A program made the translations under genes and the position numbers. From CAVTJL01 sp963735065 (GTDB taxonomy: Bacteria; Pseudomonadota; Alphaproteobacteria; Geminicoccales; Geminicoccaceae), in the NCBI GenBank assembly GCA_963735065.1, contig CAVTJL010000001.1, positions 310,001 through 374,000 on the forward strand: a stretch of DNA of 64,000 bases, in the 5' to 3' direction. Under the pieces are notes generated by a model that saw only the letters and a list, made by a program, of their open reading frames with translations, had not been told where the DNA came from and ran no database searches. Below, piece after piece: positions 19,147 to 28,082 of this stretch (position 1 is its first letter; every line of letters begins with the position of its first letter).

Positions 19147-19174
19147 TAGATAAAGCCCGCGCACCTTTAAACAA
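19147..19174 (-). promoter_or_regulatory. Possible sigma-70-type promoter of ftsH
   Basis: On the minus strand TTGTTT (19,174-19,169) is followed after 16 nt by TATCTA (19,152-19,147), about 95 nt before the ftsH GTG and overlapping the last codons of tilS. The match is moderate; it would allow ftsH transcription independent of the long upstream operon. Assigned by eye only. Confidence 0.3.
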
Positions 19175-20528
19175 CATTCAGCCGCCCGAAGGGTGCCACC
19201 GCGAGCGGGTGATGGGGTGACGGGCGCGCCACCGCGGCGACCCCGACCGGGCTCAACCCATGGTTCCGCAGCGGCGGGCAGTCCAGCAGCTCTTCTCCTC
19301 GCCAGATCGCTGGCAGAGCCTCCACGGCAGCAACCGGCACATTCGTCCTTCGAAGCGCATCGCGCAACCCGGGCGGCAAACGAAGTCTGCCGGCGCGACC
19401 CAGCCGCCGCACCTCGACAGCGGCGCCAGAGCCTCCCAGCATAACCTCGAACCTACCATCCCATAGCAGACGATCGCCCGGTCGCAATACTCGGATATCC
19501 CGCGCGGCCGCGGGCTCCCGGCACACCGTGATCCGATCCGCGCGCATGGCGAGGATGCAGCCGGCCAGGGTCCGCCGTCGCGTCAACGGGTCGCCCCCCT
19601 CCTCGAGCAGAGCGTCCACGGCGTCGCGCCTTGGCGCGAAGATGGCACCCCCGATGGATCGCAGCACGGCCGCCAGAAGAGCCCGGCGCAGCGCCCCATC
19701 GGCCGCATCGAGCGGCTCTCGAGCCAGCGTGACCCAGCCCAGGGCATGCGGGGTCGCGCACCGCGCGAGCAGGCGGGCCACGGCCGCCTCCTCGCAGCGA
19801 CGTCGGGTCGCGGCGGCCTCGACGGCCGAGGGATCGGCCGGGAGGTGCCGGCCCGAGGCACGAAGCCTGGCCCGCTCGAACCGGGGATGACGGTTGCTGG
19901 GATCCTCGACCCAGGGCTGGCCGATCCGGCGCAAGGTCGCCTCGAGCCGCGCCTTGGGCACGCCCAGGAGCGGGCGCAGGAGGCGCACGCCCTCGAGCTC
20001 GCGCACCGCCGCCATGCCGGCGAGCCCGGCGGGCCCGCTTGCGTGGGCTGCGCGCATCGCCACCGTCTCGGCCTGGTCCTCGAGCTGATGGGCGGTCAGG
20101 AGATGAAGGATGCCGGCCGCCGCGGCAGCCTCGGCGAGCAGGCGGTAGCGAGCCTCACGCGCCGCAGCCTGGATGCCGGTCCGCGGCTTGGCGCCTCTCC
20201 AGGCGAGGATGCGCGAGGGCAGCCCACGGGCGGCGAGCCAGCCGGCCACCCTCGCCGCTTCCTCTGCCGAGTCCGCCCTGAGGCCGTGATCGACGATCAA
20301 GGCGAGAATCGAGCCGTCCCGCGCCCTGGCCCAGGCGCCGGCCAGAATGGCCAGGGCCATGCTGTCCGCGCCGCCGGAGACACCGACGGCAAGCGCCGGG
20401 CCGGCCTCGAACGGGCCGAGCCTCGCCATGGCCGCCGCGAGCTCCTCGGGCTCCAGCGGTGCAGCCGGGTCAGCAGCCGGCGGCGGCGCGTTCCCGCACC
20501 AGGGCCTGACGGATCGCGATGCCGGCAT
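19167..20528 (-). CDS. tilS: tRNA(Ile)-lysidine synthetase
   Basis: A 453-residue N-type ATP pyrophosphatase that converts cytidine-34 of tRNA(Ile2) to lysidine so that AUA is read as Ile. The PP-loop is AVGVSGGADSMALAIL at about residues 47-62; HLLTAHQLEDQAETVAMRAA follows, then the RPLLGVPKARLEATLR and WVEDPSNRHPRFERARLR stretches typical of TilS. The only canonical start that keeps the conserved LEPEELAAAMARLGPF lead is the ATG at 20,528, which overlaps the end of cpoB by 59 nt. An internal ATG at 20,429 would begin just before the PP-loop. Confidence 0.88.
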   Translation of the reverse strand: MPASRSVRPWCGNAPPPAADPAAPLEPEELAAAMARLGPFEAGPALAVGVSGGADSMALAILAGAWARARDGSILALIVDHGLRADSAEEAARVAGWLAARGLPSRILAWRGAKPRTGIQAAAREARYRLLAEAAAAAGILHLLTAHQLEDQAETVAMRAAHASGPAGLAGMAAVRELEGVRLLRPLLGVPKARLEATLRRIGQPWVEDPSNRHPRFERARLRASGRHLPADPSAVEAAATRRRCEEAAVARLLARCATPHALGWVTLAREPLDAADGALRRALLAAVLRSIGGAIFAPRRDAVDALLEEGGDPLTRRRTLAGCILAMRADRITVCREPAAARDIRVLRPGDRLLWDGRFEVMLGGSGAAVEVRRLGRAGRLRLPPGLRDALRRTNVPVAAVEALPAIWRGEELLDCPPLRNHGLSPVGVAAVARPSPHHPLAVAPFGRLNVV

Positions 20529-21273
20529 TCGGATGGCGCTTCTGCAGCTCGGTATAGGTCTCGCAGGCCTTCTGCTTGTCGCCCAGGGCCGCGAGCGACA
20601 TGCCGAGCTTCAAGAGATCGTCGGCCGACTTGGGCGCATCCGGCCCGTAGGTCCGGTAGTTGCGCGCGAAGGTGGCCGCAGCGTTGGCGTAGTCCTTGCG
20701 CACATAATAGGTCTCGCCCAGCCAATAGGCGGCGTTGGGCGCCAGCGAGCTCTTGGGGTGAGCCGCGAGGAAGCCCTCGAAGGCCTGCTGCGCGCCGTCC
20801 CAGTTGGCCGACTGAAGCATGCCCATCGCGGCATCGTAGCTCTGCTGCTCGGTGCCGCCCGCCGGCGGGGGCGGCGCAGCCGCGCCCCCCTGGCTGCCCG
20901 GCGAGGGCAGGTTGAGCAGCGCTGCCCGCGGCACCGTGCCCAGGACGTTGCCCGTGCGCGCGTTCGGGTCGGGGCTGGGCGAGCCGTTCCGTGCCGAGGG
21001 TGCTACCGTCGCCCCGGTGTTGGCCGAGAGCTGGGCCGGCATCGGCTGCGCCGGGGACGCCGATCCGCTGGTGCCGGAGGGAGCCGCAGCCGCGGCAGCC
21101 GGCTGCGAGGCGAGCCGCGTCTCGAGCGCGCCGATCCGCGCCTCGTCGGTAGCGCGGGCGTGCTCGAGCTCCTCGATCCGCCCGCGCAGCTGGCGCAGCT
21201 CCTCCTGGAGCTGGTCGAGCTCGGCCATGGCGCCGGCCAGGCGATCGCTGTCGCTCGCCTGCGCCACCTGCAC
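20470..21273 (-). CDS. cpoB: Cell division coordinator CpoB / YbgF (Tol-Pal accessory)
   Basis: The clear part is 267 residues: an N-terminal coiled coil (MAELDQLQEELRQLRGRIEELE), a low-complexity Pro/Ala/Ser region and C-terminal TPR repeats (AQQAFEGFLAAHPKSSLAPN, YWLGETYYVRKDYANAAATF). CpoB acts in the periplasm and links peptidoglycan synthesis to Tol-Pal constriction. In the same frame upstream lie codons for a good signal peptide (GGVAAVAVLALAGVAA with AQQP after it), but no canonical start exists there. The ATG that overlaps the pal stop (21,391) is in another frame. One surplus base near 21,360-21,370 would explain this, so the true gene probably extends to 21,391. Confidence 0.85.
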   Translation of the reverse strand: MQVAQASDSDRLAGAMAELDQLQEELRQLRGRIEELEHARATDEARIGALETRLASQPAAAAAAPSGTSGSASPAQPMPAQLSANTGATVAPSARNGSPSPDPNARTGNVLGTVPRAALLNLPSPGSQGGAAAPPPPAGGTEQQSYDAAMGMLQSANWDGAQQAFEGFLAAHPKSSLAPNAAYWLGETYYVRKDYANAAATFARNYRTYGPDAPKSADDLLKLGMSLAALGDKQKACETYTELQKRHPNAGIAIRQALVRERAAAGC

Positions 21274-21390
21274 CGGCTGCTGCGCCGCTGCCGGGTGCGG
21301 CGCCGCGACACCGGCAAGGGCCAGGACCGCGACGGCAGCAACCCCGCCCGCGGCGCGGATGCGGCACCCGAAGAAGAGAGAGTGGGCCCA

Positions 21391-21936
21391 TCAGCTCGAG
21401 ACGTTGACGACAGTCACGGCGCGGCGGTTCAGAGCCCACGCCGTCTCATTGTGGCCGGGATCCGCGGGTCGCTCCGACCCATAGGAGATGGTGACGACGC
21501 GGCTCGCCGGCACACCCTTCGCCACGAGATAGCTCTTCACCGCGTCGGCACGGCGCTCGCCCAGAGCGAGGTTGTACTCGCGCGTGCCGCGCTCGTCGGT
21601 GTTGCCCTCGACCGTCACCGTGAGCGACGGGAACTGGAGCAGCCAGGCCGCCTGGTGATCGAGGGTCTCCTGCGCCTTGGCGTCGAGCGAGGAGCTGTCG
21701 AAGGCGAAGAACACGCGGTCACCCACATTGACCTCGAGGTCCTTCTGGCTGCCCGGCGTGACGCTGCCGGCCTCGCCCGCGCCCGCGCCGAGCGCGGAGG
21801 AGCTTATGCCGGCCTCGCTCCCGGCACCGGCGGCGCCCGACCCGCCGGTGGTCGTGCCCTTGGTGGTTTCCGGGCTCGAGCTGCAGGCGGCGAGCAGCAC
21901 GAGGGCCGCGCCCATGATGACCAGCTTCAGTCGCAT
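21391..21936 (-). CDS. pal: Peptidoglycan-associated lipoprotein Pal
   Basis: A 181-residue outer-membrane lipoprotein that tethers the outer membrane to peptidoglycan. The signal peptide ends in lipobox LLAAC with the lipid-carrying Cys at about residue 18. A Gly/Ser-rich linker and the OmpA-C-like domain follow (RVFFAFDSSSLDAKAQETL, VEGNTDERGTREYNLALGER with the diaminopimelate-binding Asp and Arg). ATG 21,936 is chosen because GAGGA lies 9 nt upstream; an ATG three codons earlier sits right on that sequence. The stop overlaps by one base an ATG that probably starts cpoB. It lies about 90 nt after tolB. Confidence 0.94.
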   Translation of the reverse strand: MRLKLVIMGAALVLLAACSSSPETTKGTTTGGSGAAGAGSEAGISSSALGAGAGEAGSVTPGSQKDLEVNVGDRVFFAFDSSSLDAKAQETLDHQAAWLLQFPSLTVTVEGNTDERGTREYNLALGERRADAVKSYLVAKGVPASRVVTISYGSERPADPGHNETAWALNRRAVTVVNVSS

Positions 21937-22024
21937 CCGCTTCATTCCTCGGCTTGGCGAAGAGTGTGTCTGGCAAGGAGACAGGCTGCGAGCGCTCGGC
22001 CCGACGACGTGCACCATGCGGGCT

Positions 22025-23353
22025 TCACTGCAGAAGAGGTGACCAGTCGGGATCGGAGGCATCCTGCGGCGTTGGCAGCTCACGTAGATTGTAGCCGGTA
22101 ATATCGATCGTGAACAACCGTGCCCTATCGGTCGCCTCGTCCTTGTGGCCGAAAACGATGACGCGGCCGTTGGGCGCCCAGTTCGGGCCCTGATCGAGAA
22201 AGCTCTTGGTGAGCGTCCGCTCGTCGCTGCCGTCCGGGCGCATGATCCCGACCATGAGCGAGCCCCTCAGGATCTTGGTGAAGGCGATGAGATCGCCGCG
22301 CGGCGACCATTCGGGGCTGCCATAGCTGCCGTCGCCGAAGCTGATCCGCTTCGCCCCGCCGCCGGACGCCGGCATGACATAGAGCTGCGGCGTGCCACCG
22401 CGATCCGAGTTGAAGACGATCTGGCTGCCGTCCGGCGCGTAGCTGGGCGAGGTGTCGATGGCGCCGCTGTTGGTCAGGCGCGTCGTCCGGCCGCTCGCGC
22501 GGTCGTAGGCAAAGAGGCTCGAGTTGCCGCCGGAGGACATGCTGATGAGCATGGTGCGGCCGTCCGGGGAGAACCGTGGGCTGAAGGTCATGCCTGCGAA
22601 CGAGCCGAGGACGGTATCCCGCCCGCTCGCAAGATCGCGCACATAGACACGGGCCGAATGCCCACGAAAGGCGAGATAGGCGATCTGCCGGGCATCGGGC
22701 GAGAAGCGCGGCGTCAGCACGAGGTCGCGCCCGTCGGTCAGGAAGCTGTTGTTGGCGCCGTCCTGATCCATGAGCGCCAGCCGCTTCACCCGCCGCGTGG
22801 CCGGCCCGCTCTCGGCGACATAGGCGATGCGCGTGTCGAAGTAGCCGCCCTCGCCGGTGAGCCGCTCATAGACCGAATCGGCGATCTTGTGGGCAACCCT
22901 GCGCCACTGCGCGCTCGATGTCTGCAGGCGCAGCCCGGTGAGCTGGGTCCCGGCATAGATGTCCCAGAGCCGATACTCCACCGTGAGCGACACACCATCG
23001 CTGCGCGCCACGCCCGTCACCAGCGCCTGGGCATTGATCTGGCGCCAGTCGGCGAAGCGCGGCGTCGAGCGGAGATCGTCCGGCGTCTGGATATAGGCGC
23101 GCCGGTCGATGGTCCGGAAGAGACCGGACCCGTCGAGATCGTTGCTCACGACGTCGGCGATGCTCGTCCCGACCTGGGCACCCTGCGGGCCATCGCCGGC
23201 GAGCGGGCTGATCGCGATGGGCAAAGGCTCGACGGTGCCGCGGTTGACGTCGACCCGCAGCTGCGCGTTGGCCCTTCCCGGCAACGCCGCCAGCGCCAGG
23301 CTCGCGGCCGAGGCGCCGAGCAGGACGCGGCGCGTGCAGACAGGCTCTCTCAT
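22025..23353 (-). CDS. tolB: Tol-Pal system beta-propeller protein TolB
   Basis: A 442-residue periplasmic protein that binds Pal and shuttles between Pal and TolA. The signal peptide is twin-Arg-flavoured (CTRRVLLGASAASLALAALP, cleavage after ANA). The N-terminal domain covers about 30-170 and the six-bladed propeller follows, with repeats such as LTPRFSPDARQIAYLAFRG, FSPRFSPDGRTMLISMSSG and PSYAPDGSQIVFNSDRGG. The ATG at 23,353 overlaps the tolA stop by four bases. Confidence 0.95.
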   Translation of the reverse strand: MREPVCTRRVLLGASAASLALAALPGRANAQLRVDVNRGTVEPLPIAISPLAGDGPQGAQVGTSIADVVSNDLDGSGLFRTIDRRAYIQTPDDLRSTPRFADWRQINAQALVTGVARSDGVSLTVEYRLWDIYAGTQLTGLRLQTSSAQWRRVAHKIADSVYERLTGEGGYFDTRIAYVAESGPATRRVKRLALMDQDGANNSFLTDGRDLVLTPRFSPDARQIAYLAFRGHSARVYVRDLASGRDTVLGSFAGMTFSPRFSPDGRTMLISMSSGGNSSLFAYDRASGRTTRLTNSGAIDTSPSYAPDGSQIVFNSDRGGTPQLYVMPASGGGAKRISFGDGSYGSPEWSPRGDLIAFTKILRGSLMVGIMRPDGSDERTLTKSFLDQGPNWAPNGRVIVFGHKDEATDRARLFTIDITGYNLRELPTPQDASDPDWSPLLQ

Positions 23354-24558
23354 CCGGTTACCGCCGTCTTGGGGTCGAAGCTGAAGGTGATGCTACGCCA
23401 GATACCATAGCTGTCGCCCGGCAGGGTGAGCCTGCAGCTCCAGGCGGCCCGCTGCGCGCTCTCGGCCACCACCCGGAACAGGGGGTCGCTCGAGAGGCGG
23501 GCCTTGTCGACGATGTCGACCCGCGCCGCCGTGCCGTCCGGATTGAACTCGACGTTGACGTCGAAGGGCTGGATCTTGTCGAGGCCGGGCAGGCCGGCCT
23601 GGATCTTCCAGCAGTCCGCCATCTGGTGGCTGGCCTGGACGACGATCGCATTCACCGCTGCCGGCGACAGGCCGGTGCTGCGCGACGAGCCTGACGCCGT
23701 GCCCGGCGCCTCGGCCGAGCCCTTGCCGGAGCGCGTCGTCGGGCTCTGCACCCGCTTGTTCAGCTGCTCGACGCTCTTCAGGAGCGCGGCGAAGGAGTCC
23801 TCGGGCTGAGCCGGCTTCTTCGCCTCCTCGACCTTGGCCTCGACCTTGGGCGGCGCCTTCTTCGGCTCGGCCTTCTGCGCCGTCTCGGTCCGCCGCGGCT
23901 CGGGCGGCTTGGGCGAAGGCGGGGGTGCCGCGATCTGCGGCACGGCTTCCCTCGCCTGCTCCACCTTGGGCGGCGCGCTCTTGGCCGGCTCCGGCGGCTT
24001 CGCCTTCGCGGCCGGCGCGGGCTTGGGCGGCTCGGCTGCCGCCTGCTCGACCGGCTTGGGCTTCTCCGGCTTCGCGGCCGGGGCCTCGAGCGGCGTGGGC
24101 AGCGCCTCGGCGACCTTCGGCGTCGCGGCCGGTGCCGGCGGCGGTGGTGGTGGCGGCTCGGCGACCTTTGCCGGCGCCGAGGCGGGCGGCGGAACCTGCG
24201 GCGGCGCCGGAGGGGCCGAGAGCTGTTGCGGTATGGCTGGGGGCGGCGCCGGCGTGGGTGCCGGCTTCGGCGGCTCGGCCTCGGCGGACTGCGTCTTCGG
24301 CTGGGCAGGCTTCGATGGCTCGGGCTTGACCGGGGGTGCCGGCCGCGGCGTCGGGCTTGCCGCCTCGCGCTTGGGCAGAGGCGCCGACTCCGCCGCTTCC
24401 GGTGCCGGCGCCTTCGCGAGCGGCGTCGGCTCGGTCACGATGTCGACGCTGATCGCCGATTCGCTCGGCAGATCGGCCGGCCGACTGGGCATGCCCATCA
24501 AGATCGTCGTCAGGACGACGACGTGGAAGGCACCCGAGATCAGCATCGCGCGGCGCAT
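23350..24558 (-). CDS. tolA: TolA (TonB-like inner membrane protein)
   Basis: A 402-residue protein that spans from the inner membrane to the outer membrane and couples the TolQR motor to TolB/Pal. One membrane helix lies at about 5-23 (MLISGAFHVVVLTTILMGMP). A very long Pro/Ala/Lys/Glu-rich region (about 40-265, many PAPPPAP and KPAP units) follows. The globular C-terminal domain has LSPAAVNAIVVQASHQMADCW and VDIVDKARLSSDPLFRVVAE. Low-complexity composition means sequence similarity in the middle is not informative; identity rests on the ends and on the tolQRAB order. Confidence 0.92.
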   Translation of the reverse strand: MRRAMLISGAFHVVVLTTILMGMPSRPADLPSESAISVDIVTEPTPLAKAPAPEAAESAPLPKREAASPTPRPAPPVKPEPSKPAQPKTQSAEAEPPKPAPTPAPPPAIPQQLSAPPAPPQVPPPASAPAKVAEPPPPPPPAPAATPKVAEALPTPLEAPAAKPEKPKPVEQAAAEPPKPAPAAKAKPPEPAKSAPPKVEQAREAVPQIAAPPPSPKPPEPRRTETAQKAEPKKAPPKVEAKVEEAKKPAQPEDSFAALLKSVEQLNKRVQSPTTRSGKGSAEAPGTASGSSRSTGLSPAAVNAIVVQASHQMADCWKIQAGLPGLDKIQPFDVNVEFNPDGTAARVDIVDKARLSSDPLFRVVAESAQRAAWSCRLTLPGDSYGIWRSITFSFDPKTAVTG

Positions 24559-24609
24559 GGCGTCGCCCGTTCCCTTCCTACGCCGCCCGCGGCCGTCCCG
24601 AGGGCATCG

Positions 24610-25086
24610 TCAGGGCGTGCCGCCCGACGCCGCCGCTGTCCGCCGCGGCCGCGGCGGCTCGGTCAGCAGGGCCACCTTCTTGAAGCCGGCCTGGTTGATG
24701 GCGCTCACCACGGCCATCATCGTGCCGTAGTCGATTGCCTTGTCGCCGCGAACGAAGATCCTCGCATCGGGGTTGCGCTGGGTGATCGCCAGGAGCCGCG
24801 GCCCGAGCTGGTCGAGCTCGATCGCCGTGTCCTGGACGTAGATCTTGCCGCTCGCCGAGACGGTCACGGCCAGCGGCTCGTCCTGACCCGGCAAGGGCGA
24901 GCTCGAGGCCTGGGGCAGATCGACGGCCACGCCCGTCGTCAGCAGCGGAGCGGTCACCATGAAGACGATGAGCAGCACGAGCATCACGTCGACGAGCGGC
25001 GTGACGTTGATCTCGGACATCTGACGGCGCCGCCTCGACCGACGGCCGCGCTTCGATCGCCCGCCCCCGACTATGCCTGCAGCCAT
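24610..25086 (-). CDS. tolR: TolR (ExbD/TolR family)
   Basis: A 158-residue inner-membrane protein of the TolQRA proton motor. It has a basic N-terminus (RSKRGRRSRRRRQMSEINVT), one membrane helix at about 30-50 with the expected Asp (VTPLVDVMLVLLIVFMVTAPL), and the periplasmic domain ending in RIFVRGDKAIDYGTMMAVVS. The ATG at 25,086 lies 3 nt from the tolQ stop. Confidence 0.94.
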   Translation of the reverse strand: MAAGIVGGGRSKRGRRSRRRRQMSEINVTPLVDVMLVLLIVFMVTAPLLTTGVAVDLPQASSSPLPGQDEPLAVTVSASGKIYVQDTAIELDQLGPRLLAITQRNPDARIFVRGDKAIDYGTMMAVVSAINQAGFKKVALLTEPPRPRRTAAASGGTP

Positions 25087-25089
25087 CGC

Positions 25090-25812
25090 TCAGTCGACCC
25101 GGCCGCCATCGAGCTCACGGGAGACGACGACGGCGAACTCGTCGGCGAAGCTCTGCAGCCGGTCCGCGTAGCGGTCGAGATCGACCGAGAGCTTGTTGTA
25201 GGCGATCACCGCCGGGATGGCGGCGAGAAGGCCAAGGGCGGTGGCGAAGAGGGCCTCGGCGATGCCCGGTGCGACGACGGCGAGCGTCGTGTTCTTGGTC
25301 GCCGCGATCGAGGTGAAGCTGTTCATGATGCCCCAGACCGTGCCGAAGAGGCCGACGAAGGGCGCCGTGGCCCCGATCGTCGCCAGCGAGGGCAGATGGT
25401 GCTCGAGGGCAAGGATCTCGCGGTCGAGGGTGACGCTCATGACCCGGCCGACGCGCTCGACCAGGCCGCGCCGCCCCTCGGCCTCGTTGACGCGGCCCGC
25501 CTCGCGCCACTCGTCCATGGCGGTCGCGAACATCAGCGCCATCGGGTGGTCCGCCCGCTTGCCGAGCCGACGGTAGAGCTCGTCCAGCGGCGCGCCGGAC
25601 CAAAAGGAGCGCTCGAAGGCGCCGGTCTTGTGCTTCAGCCGGGCGAGACGGAAGCCCTTGTCGAAGATCACCGCCCAGCACCAGATCGAGGCCAGGACCA
25701 GAAGGAACATCACCACCTTGACGATGATGTCCGCTTCGAGGAACAGCCCGATGATGCTCGGCCCGGCCTTCGATCCGGCGATGCCGACCGCGGTGATGGC
25801 GTTCTGATCCAT
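25090..25812 (-). CDS. tolQ: TolQ (MotA/TolQ/ExbB proton channel family)
   Basis: A 240-residue inner-membrane protein with three hydrophobic segments: about 20-42 (LEADIIVKVVMFLLVLASIW), about 135-160 and about 170-195. The conserved ATIGATAPFVGLFGTVWGIM and ALGLLAAIPAVIAYN stretches form the proton path with TolR. ATG 25,812 starts the family N-terminus; a TTG five codons upstream is possible. About 240 bp separate it from ybgC upstream; I see no gene there. Confidence 0.94.
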   Translation of the reverse strand: MDQNAITAVGIAGSKAGPSIIGLFLEADIIVKVVMFLLVLASIWCWAVIFDKGFRLARLKHKTGAFERSFWSGAPLDELYRRLGKRADHPMALMFATAMDEWREAGRVNEAEGRRGLVERVGRVMSVTLDREILALEHHLPSLATIGATAPFVGLFGTVWGIMNSFTSIAATKNTTLAVVAPGIAEALFATALGLLAAIPAVIAYNKLSVDLDRYADRLQSFADEFAVVVSRELDGGRVD

Positions 25813-26053
25813 GGTCTGGAATCTCAATGCGCGACCGGGAGGCCGCGGGCAAGTGCGGCCGCTTGCTGGTCGATTGACTGTTGGCGGGCCACCATCGTCG
25901 TGCTCGGGCGACGGGGCATTCTCCCATTCTGCCCATCCGAGCCGGGATGGCCATAGGAGACGTGCCGGAGCGCGACCGCAGGACGCCGCGACGATTGCTG
26001 ATATCCGGATTGCGCATGCATCTCAAGAGAGCTGTCGCGTAACGCGCGGGCGA

Positions 26054-26440
26054 TCAGCCACCGAGGCGCCCTGGAAGGCGCCGCGGCCTCAGGCGCTCGT
26101 CCAGGAACGCCAGGGTCACCTCGATCTCGACCAGCACCTCCTCGCCGCGGCAGACGCGCTGATCGAGCTCGAGGCGGGCGCCCGTGGCGCGGCGCACGCT
26201 GGTCTCCACCACAAGGAGATCATCGAGCCTGGCCGGCCGGCGGAAGACGAGGGCGCAGCGCTGCACGGCGAAGAGGCCCCCCTGCTCGCGCCGCAGCCCC
26301 TGATGATCGAAGCCCAGCGCGCGCAGCATCTCGGTACGGCCGCGCTCGGCGAAGCGCAGATAGCTCGCATGGTAGACGATGCCGCCGGCATCGGTGTCCT
26401 CGTAGTAGACCCGGACCTCGTGCCGGTGCGGCGCGGTCAC
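26054..26440 (-). CDS. ybgC: YbgC-type acyl-CoA thioesterase
   Basis: A 128-residue hot-dog-fold thioesterase of the tol-pal cluster. The active-site motif is YYEDTDAGGIVYHASYLRF, with the catalytic Asp and the conserved GGIVYH. The start is a GTG (26,440) that overlaps the ruvB stop by two bases. YbgC hydrolyses acyl-CoA or acyl-ACP and is thought to touch phospholipid metabolism at the septum. Confidence 0.93.
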   Translation of the reverse strand: MTAPHRHEVRVYYEDTDAGGIVYHASYLRFAERGRTEMLRALGFDHQGLRREQGGLFAVQRCALVFRRPARLDDLLVVETSVRRATGARLELDQRVCRGEEVLVEIEVTLAFLDERLRPRRLPGRLGG

Positions 26441-27474
26441 GGCTGCTCGGGCCCGTCGAAGAGCCAGGGCTGCGGCGATGCGTCGCGCGGCGGCTCGAGA
26501 TCGAGATGGCGCCAGGCGAGCCGCGTCAGCAGACGCCCGCGCGGCGTGCGCTGCAGCAGGCCCTGCTGAAGAAGGAAGGGCTCGATCGTCTCCTCGAGCG
26601 TGTCGCGCTGCTCGGAGAGCGCTGCCGAGATGGTCTCGATGCCGACCGGGCCGCCGCCATAGCCCGTGGCGATCACCTGGAGATAGCGCCGGTCGAGCCG
26701 GTCGAGGCCCAGCCCGTCGACCTCGAGGCGGCGGAGCGCCCGGTCGGCCAGGATCGCATCGACGGCACCCTGGCCGTCGACCGTCGCGAAGTCGCGCACG
26801 CGGCGCAGCAGGCGGGTCGCGACCCGGGGCGTGCCCCGGGCACGCCGCGCGATCTCGCCGGCCCCGTCCTCGGCGAGATCGAAGCGCAGCAGGTGAGCGC
26901 CCCGCCGCACGATCGCCAGCAGCTCCTCGACGGCATAGAAGTCGAGACGGGCATGGATGCCGAAGCGGTCGCGCAGCGGCGTCGTCAGGAGGCCGGTCCG
27001 GGTGGTGGCGCCGATCAGGGTGAAGGGCGGCAGGTCGATCCTGACCGAGCGGGCGGCCGGTCCCTCGCCGATCATCAGATCGAGCTGGAAATCCTCCATC
27101 GCCGGATAGAGGACCTCCTCGATCACCGGCGAGAGGCGGTGAATCTCGTCGATGAAGAGCACGTCGCGCGGCTGCAGGTTGGTCAAGATCGCGGCGAGGT
27201 CGCCGGCGCGGGCGATGATCGGGCCCGAGGTCATGCGGAACCCGACGCCGAGCTCGGCCGCCACGATCTGGGCCAGCGTCGTCTTGCCGAGGCCGGGCGG
27301 CCCCGCGAACAGGAGATGGTCGAGCGCCTCGTTCCGGCTCCGGGCGGCCTCGATGAAGACGGCAAGGTTCTCCCGGAGCTGGGCCTGGCCGATGAACTCG
27401 GCGAGCCGCCGCGGGCGAAGGCCCGTGTCGAGATCGTCCGGCGCCGCCTCGGTGCCTACGATCCGGGAGCTCAT
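26437..27474 (-). CDS. ruvB: Holliday junction branch migration helicase RuvB
   Basis: A 345-residue AAA+ ATPase that drives branch migration with RuvA. It shows RPRRLAEFIGQAQLRENL, Walker A GPPGLGKTTLA, Walker B VLFIDEIHRL, the arginine-finger region GATTRTGLLTTPLRDRFG and the C-terminal winged-helix LLQRTPRGRLLTRLAW. The start overlaps the ruvA stop by four bases. Confidence 0.97.
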   Translation of the reverse strand: MSSRIVGTEAAPDDLDTGLRPRRLAEFIGQAQLRENLAVFIEAARSRNEALDHLLFAGPPGLGKTTLAQIVAAELGVGFRMTSGPIIARAGDLAAILTNLQPRDVLFIDEIHRLSPVIEEVLYPAMEDFQLDLMIGEGPAARSVRIDLPPFTLIGATTRTGLLTTPLRDRFGIHARLDFYAVEELLAIVRRGAHLLRFDLAEDGAGEIARRARGTPRVATRLLRRVRDFATVDGQGAVDAILADRALRRLEVDGLGLDRLDRRYLQVIATGYGGGPVGIETISAALSEQRDTLEETIEPFLLQQGLLQRTPRGRLLTRLAWRHLDLEPPRDASPQPWLFDGPEQP

Positions 27475-28082
27475 GTCGAGAGCTCCCGAAGGCTGTCACG
27501 GACGAGCGCCTCGACCGTGGCCGGCTCGCCCAGCCGCGTCTGCACGCGCCCGAGCGCCAGCACGGCCTCGCTTCGGCCGAAGCCGAGCTTCAAGAGCGCC
27601 AGCAGCGCATCGGCCGCCGGGCCGCTGCCCGTCTCGGACTGGGCCGCTGGTGGCACGGCGACGCCGAGGTTTGCCGGCATGTCGCCCATCCGATCCTTGA
27701 GCTCGGCCACGATACGACCGGCGAGCCGGCTGCCGATGCCGGGTGCTCGGCTCAGCGCCGCCTTGTCCTGGGCCATGACCGCCGTCGCCAGCGCGTCGGG
27801 GCCGAGCGCGCCCAGAAGCGAGAGGGCGACGCGGCTGCCCACCCCCTGCACCGTCAGCAGCAGACGGAACCAGGCGCGCTCGCCGTCGTCGGCAAAGCCG
27901 AAGAGGACGATGCTGTCGTCGCGGACCTGCGTCTCGACCAGAAGCTCCACCACCTCGCTGCCGCCGGGCAGGCGGCTCAGGGTGCGCGCCGAGGCCTGCA
28001 CGAGATAGCCCACCCCGTTGACGTCGATCACGGCCTGGCCGTCACCCTGCCTCGCCACCCTGCCGCGCAGCAGGGCGATCAC
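27471..28082 (-). CDS. ruvA: Holliday junction DNA-binding protein RuvA
   Basis: A 203-residue tetrameric junction binder. The N-terminal OB domain (MIALLRGRVARQGDGQAVID, GVGYLVQAS), the two HhH motifs (LLTVQGVGSRVALSLLGALG and LSRAPGIGSRLAGRIVAELK) and the C-terminal RuvB-binding domain (ALLKLGFGRSEAVLALG) are all present. The start overlaps the ruvC stop by four bases. Confidence 0.96.
   Translation of the reverse strand: MIALLRGRVARQGDGQAVIDVNGVGYLVQASARTLSRLPGGSEVVELLVETQVRDDSIVLFGFADDGERAWFRLLLTVQGVGSRVALSLLGALGPDALATAVMAQDKAALSRAPGIGSRLAGRIVAELKDRMGDMPANLGVAVPPAAQSETGSGPAADALLALLKLGFGRSEAVLALGRVQTRLGEPATVEALVRDSLRELST

Noticed and set aside
23800..24480. Repeat-rich stretch as a separate repeat element
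   Set aside because: It is the Pro/Ala/Lys-rich linker of TolA; the repetition is explained by the protein.
25813..26053. A small gene between tolQ and ybgC
   Set aside because: Open frames there lack ribosome binding sites and protein-like composition, and the interval varies in character from the flanking genes.
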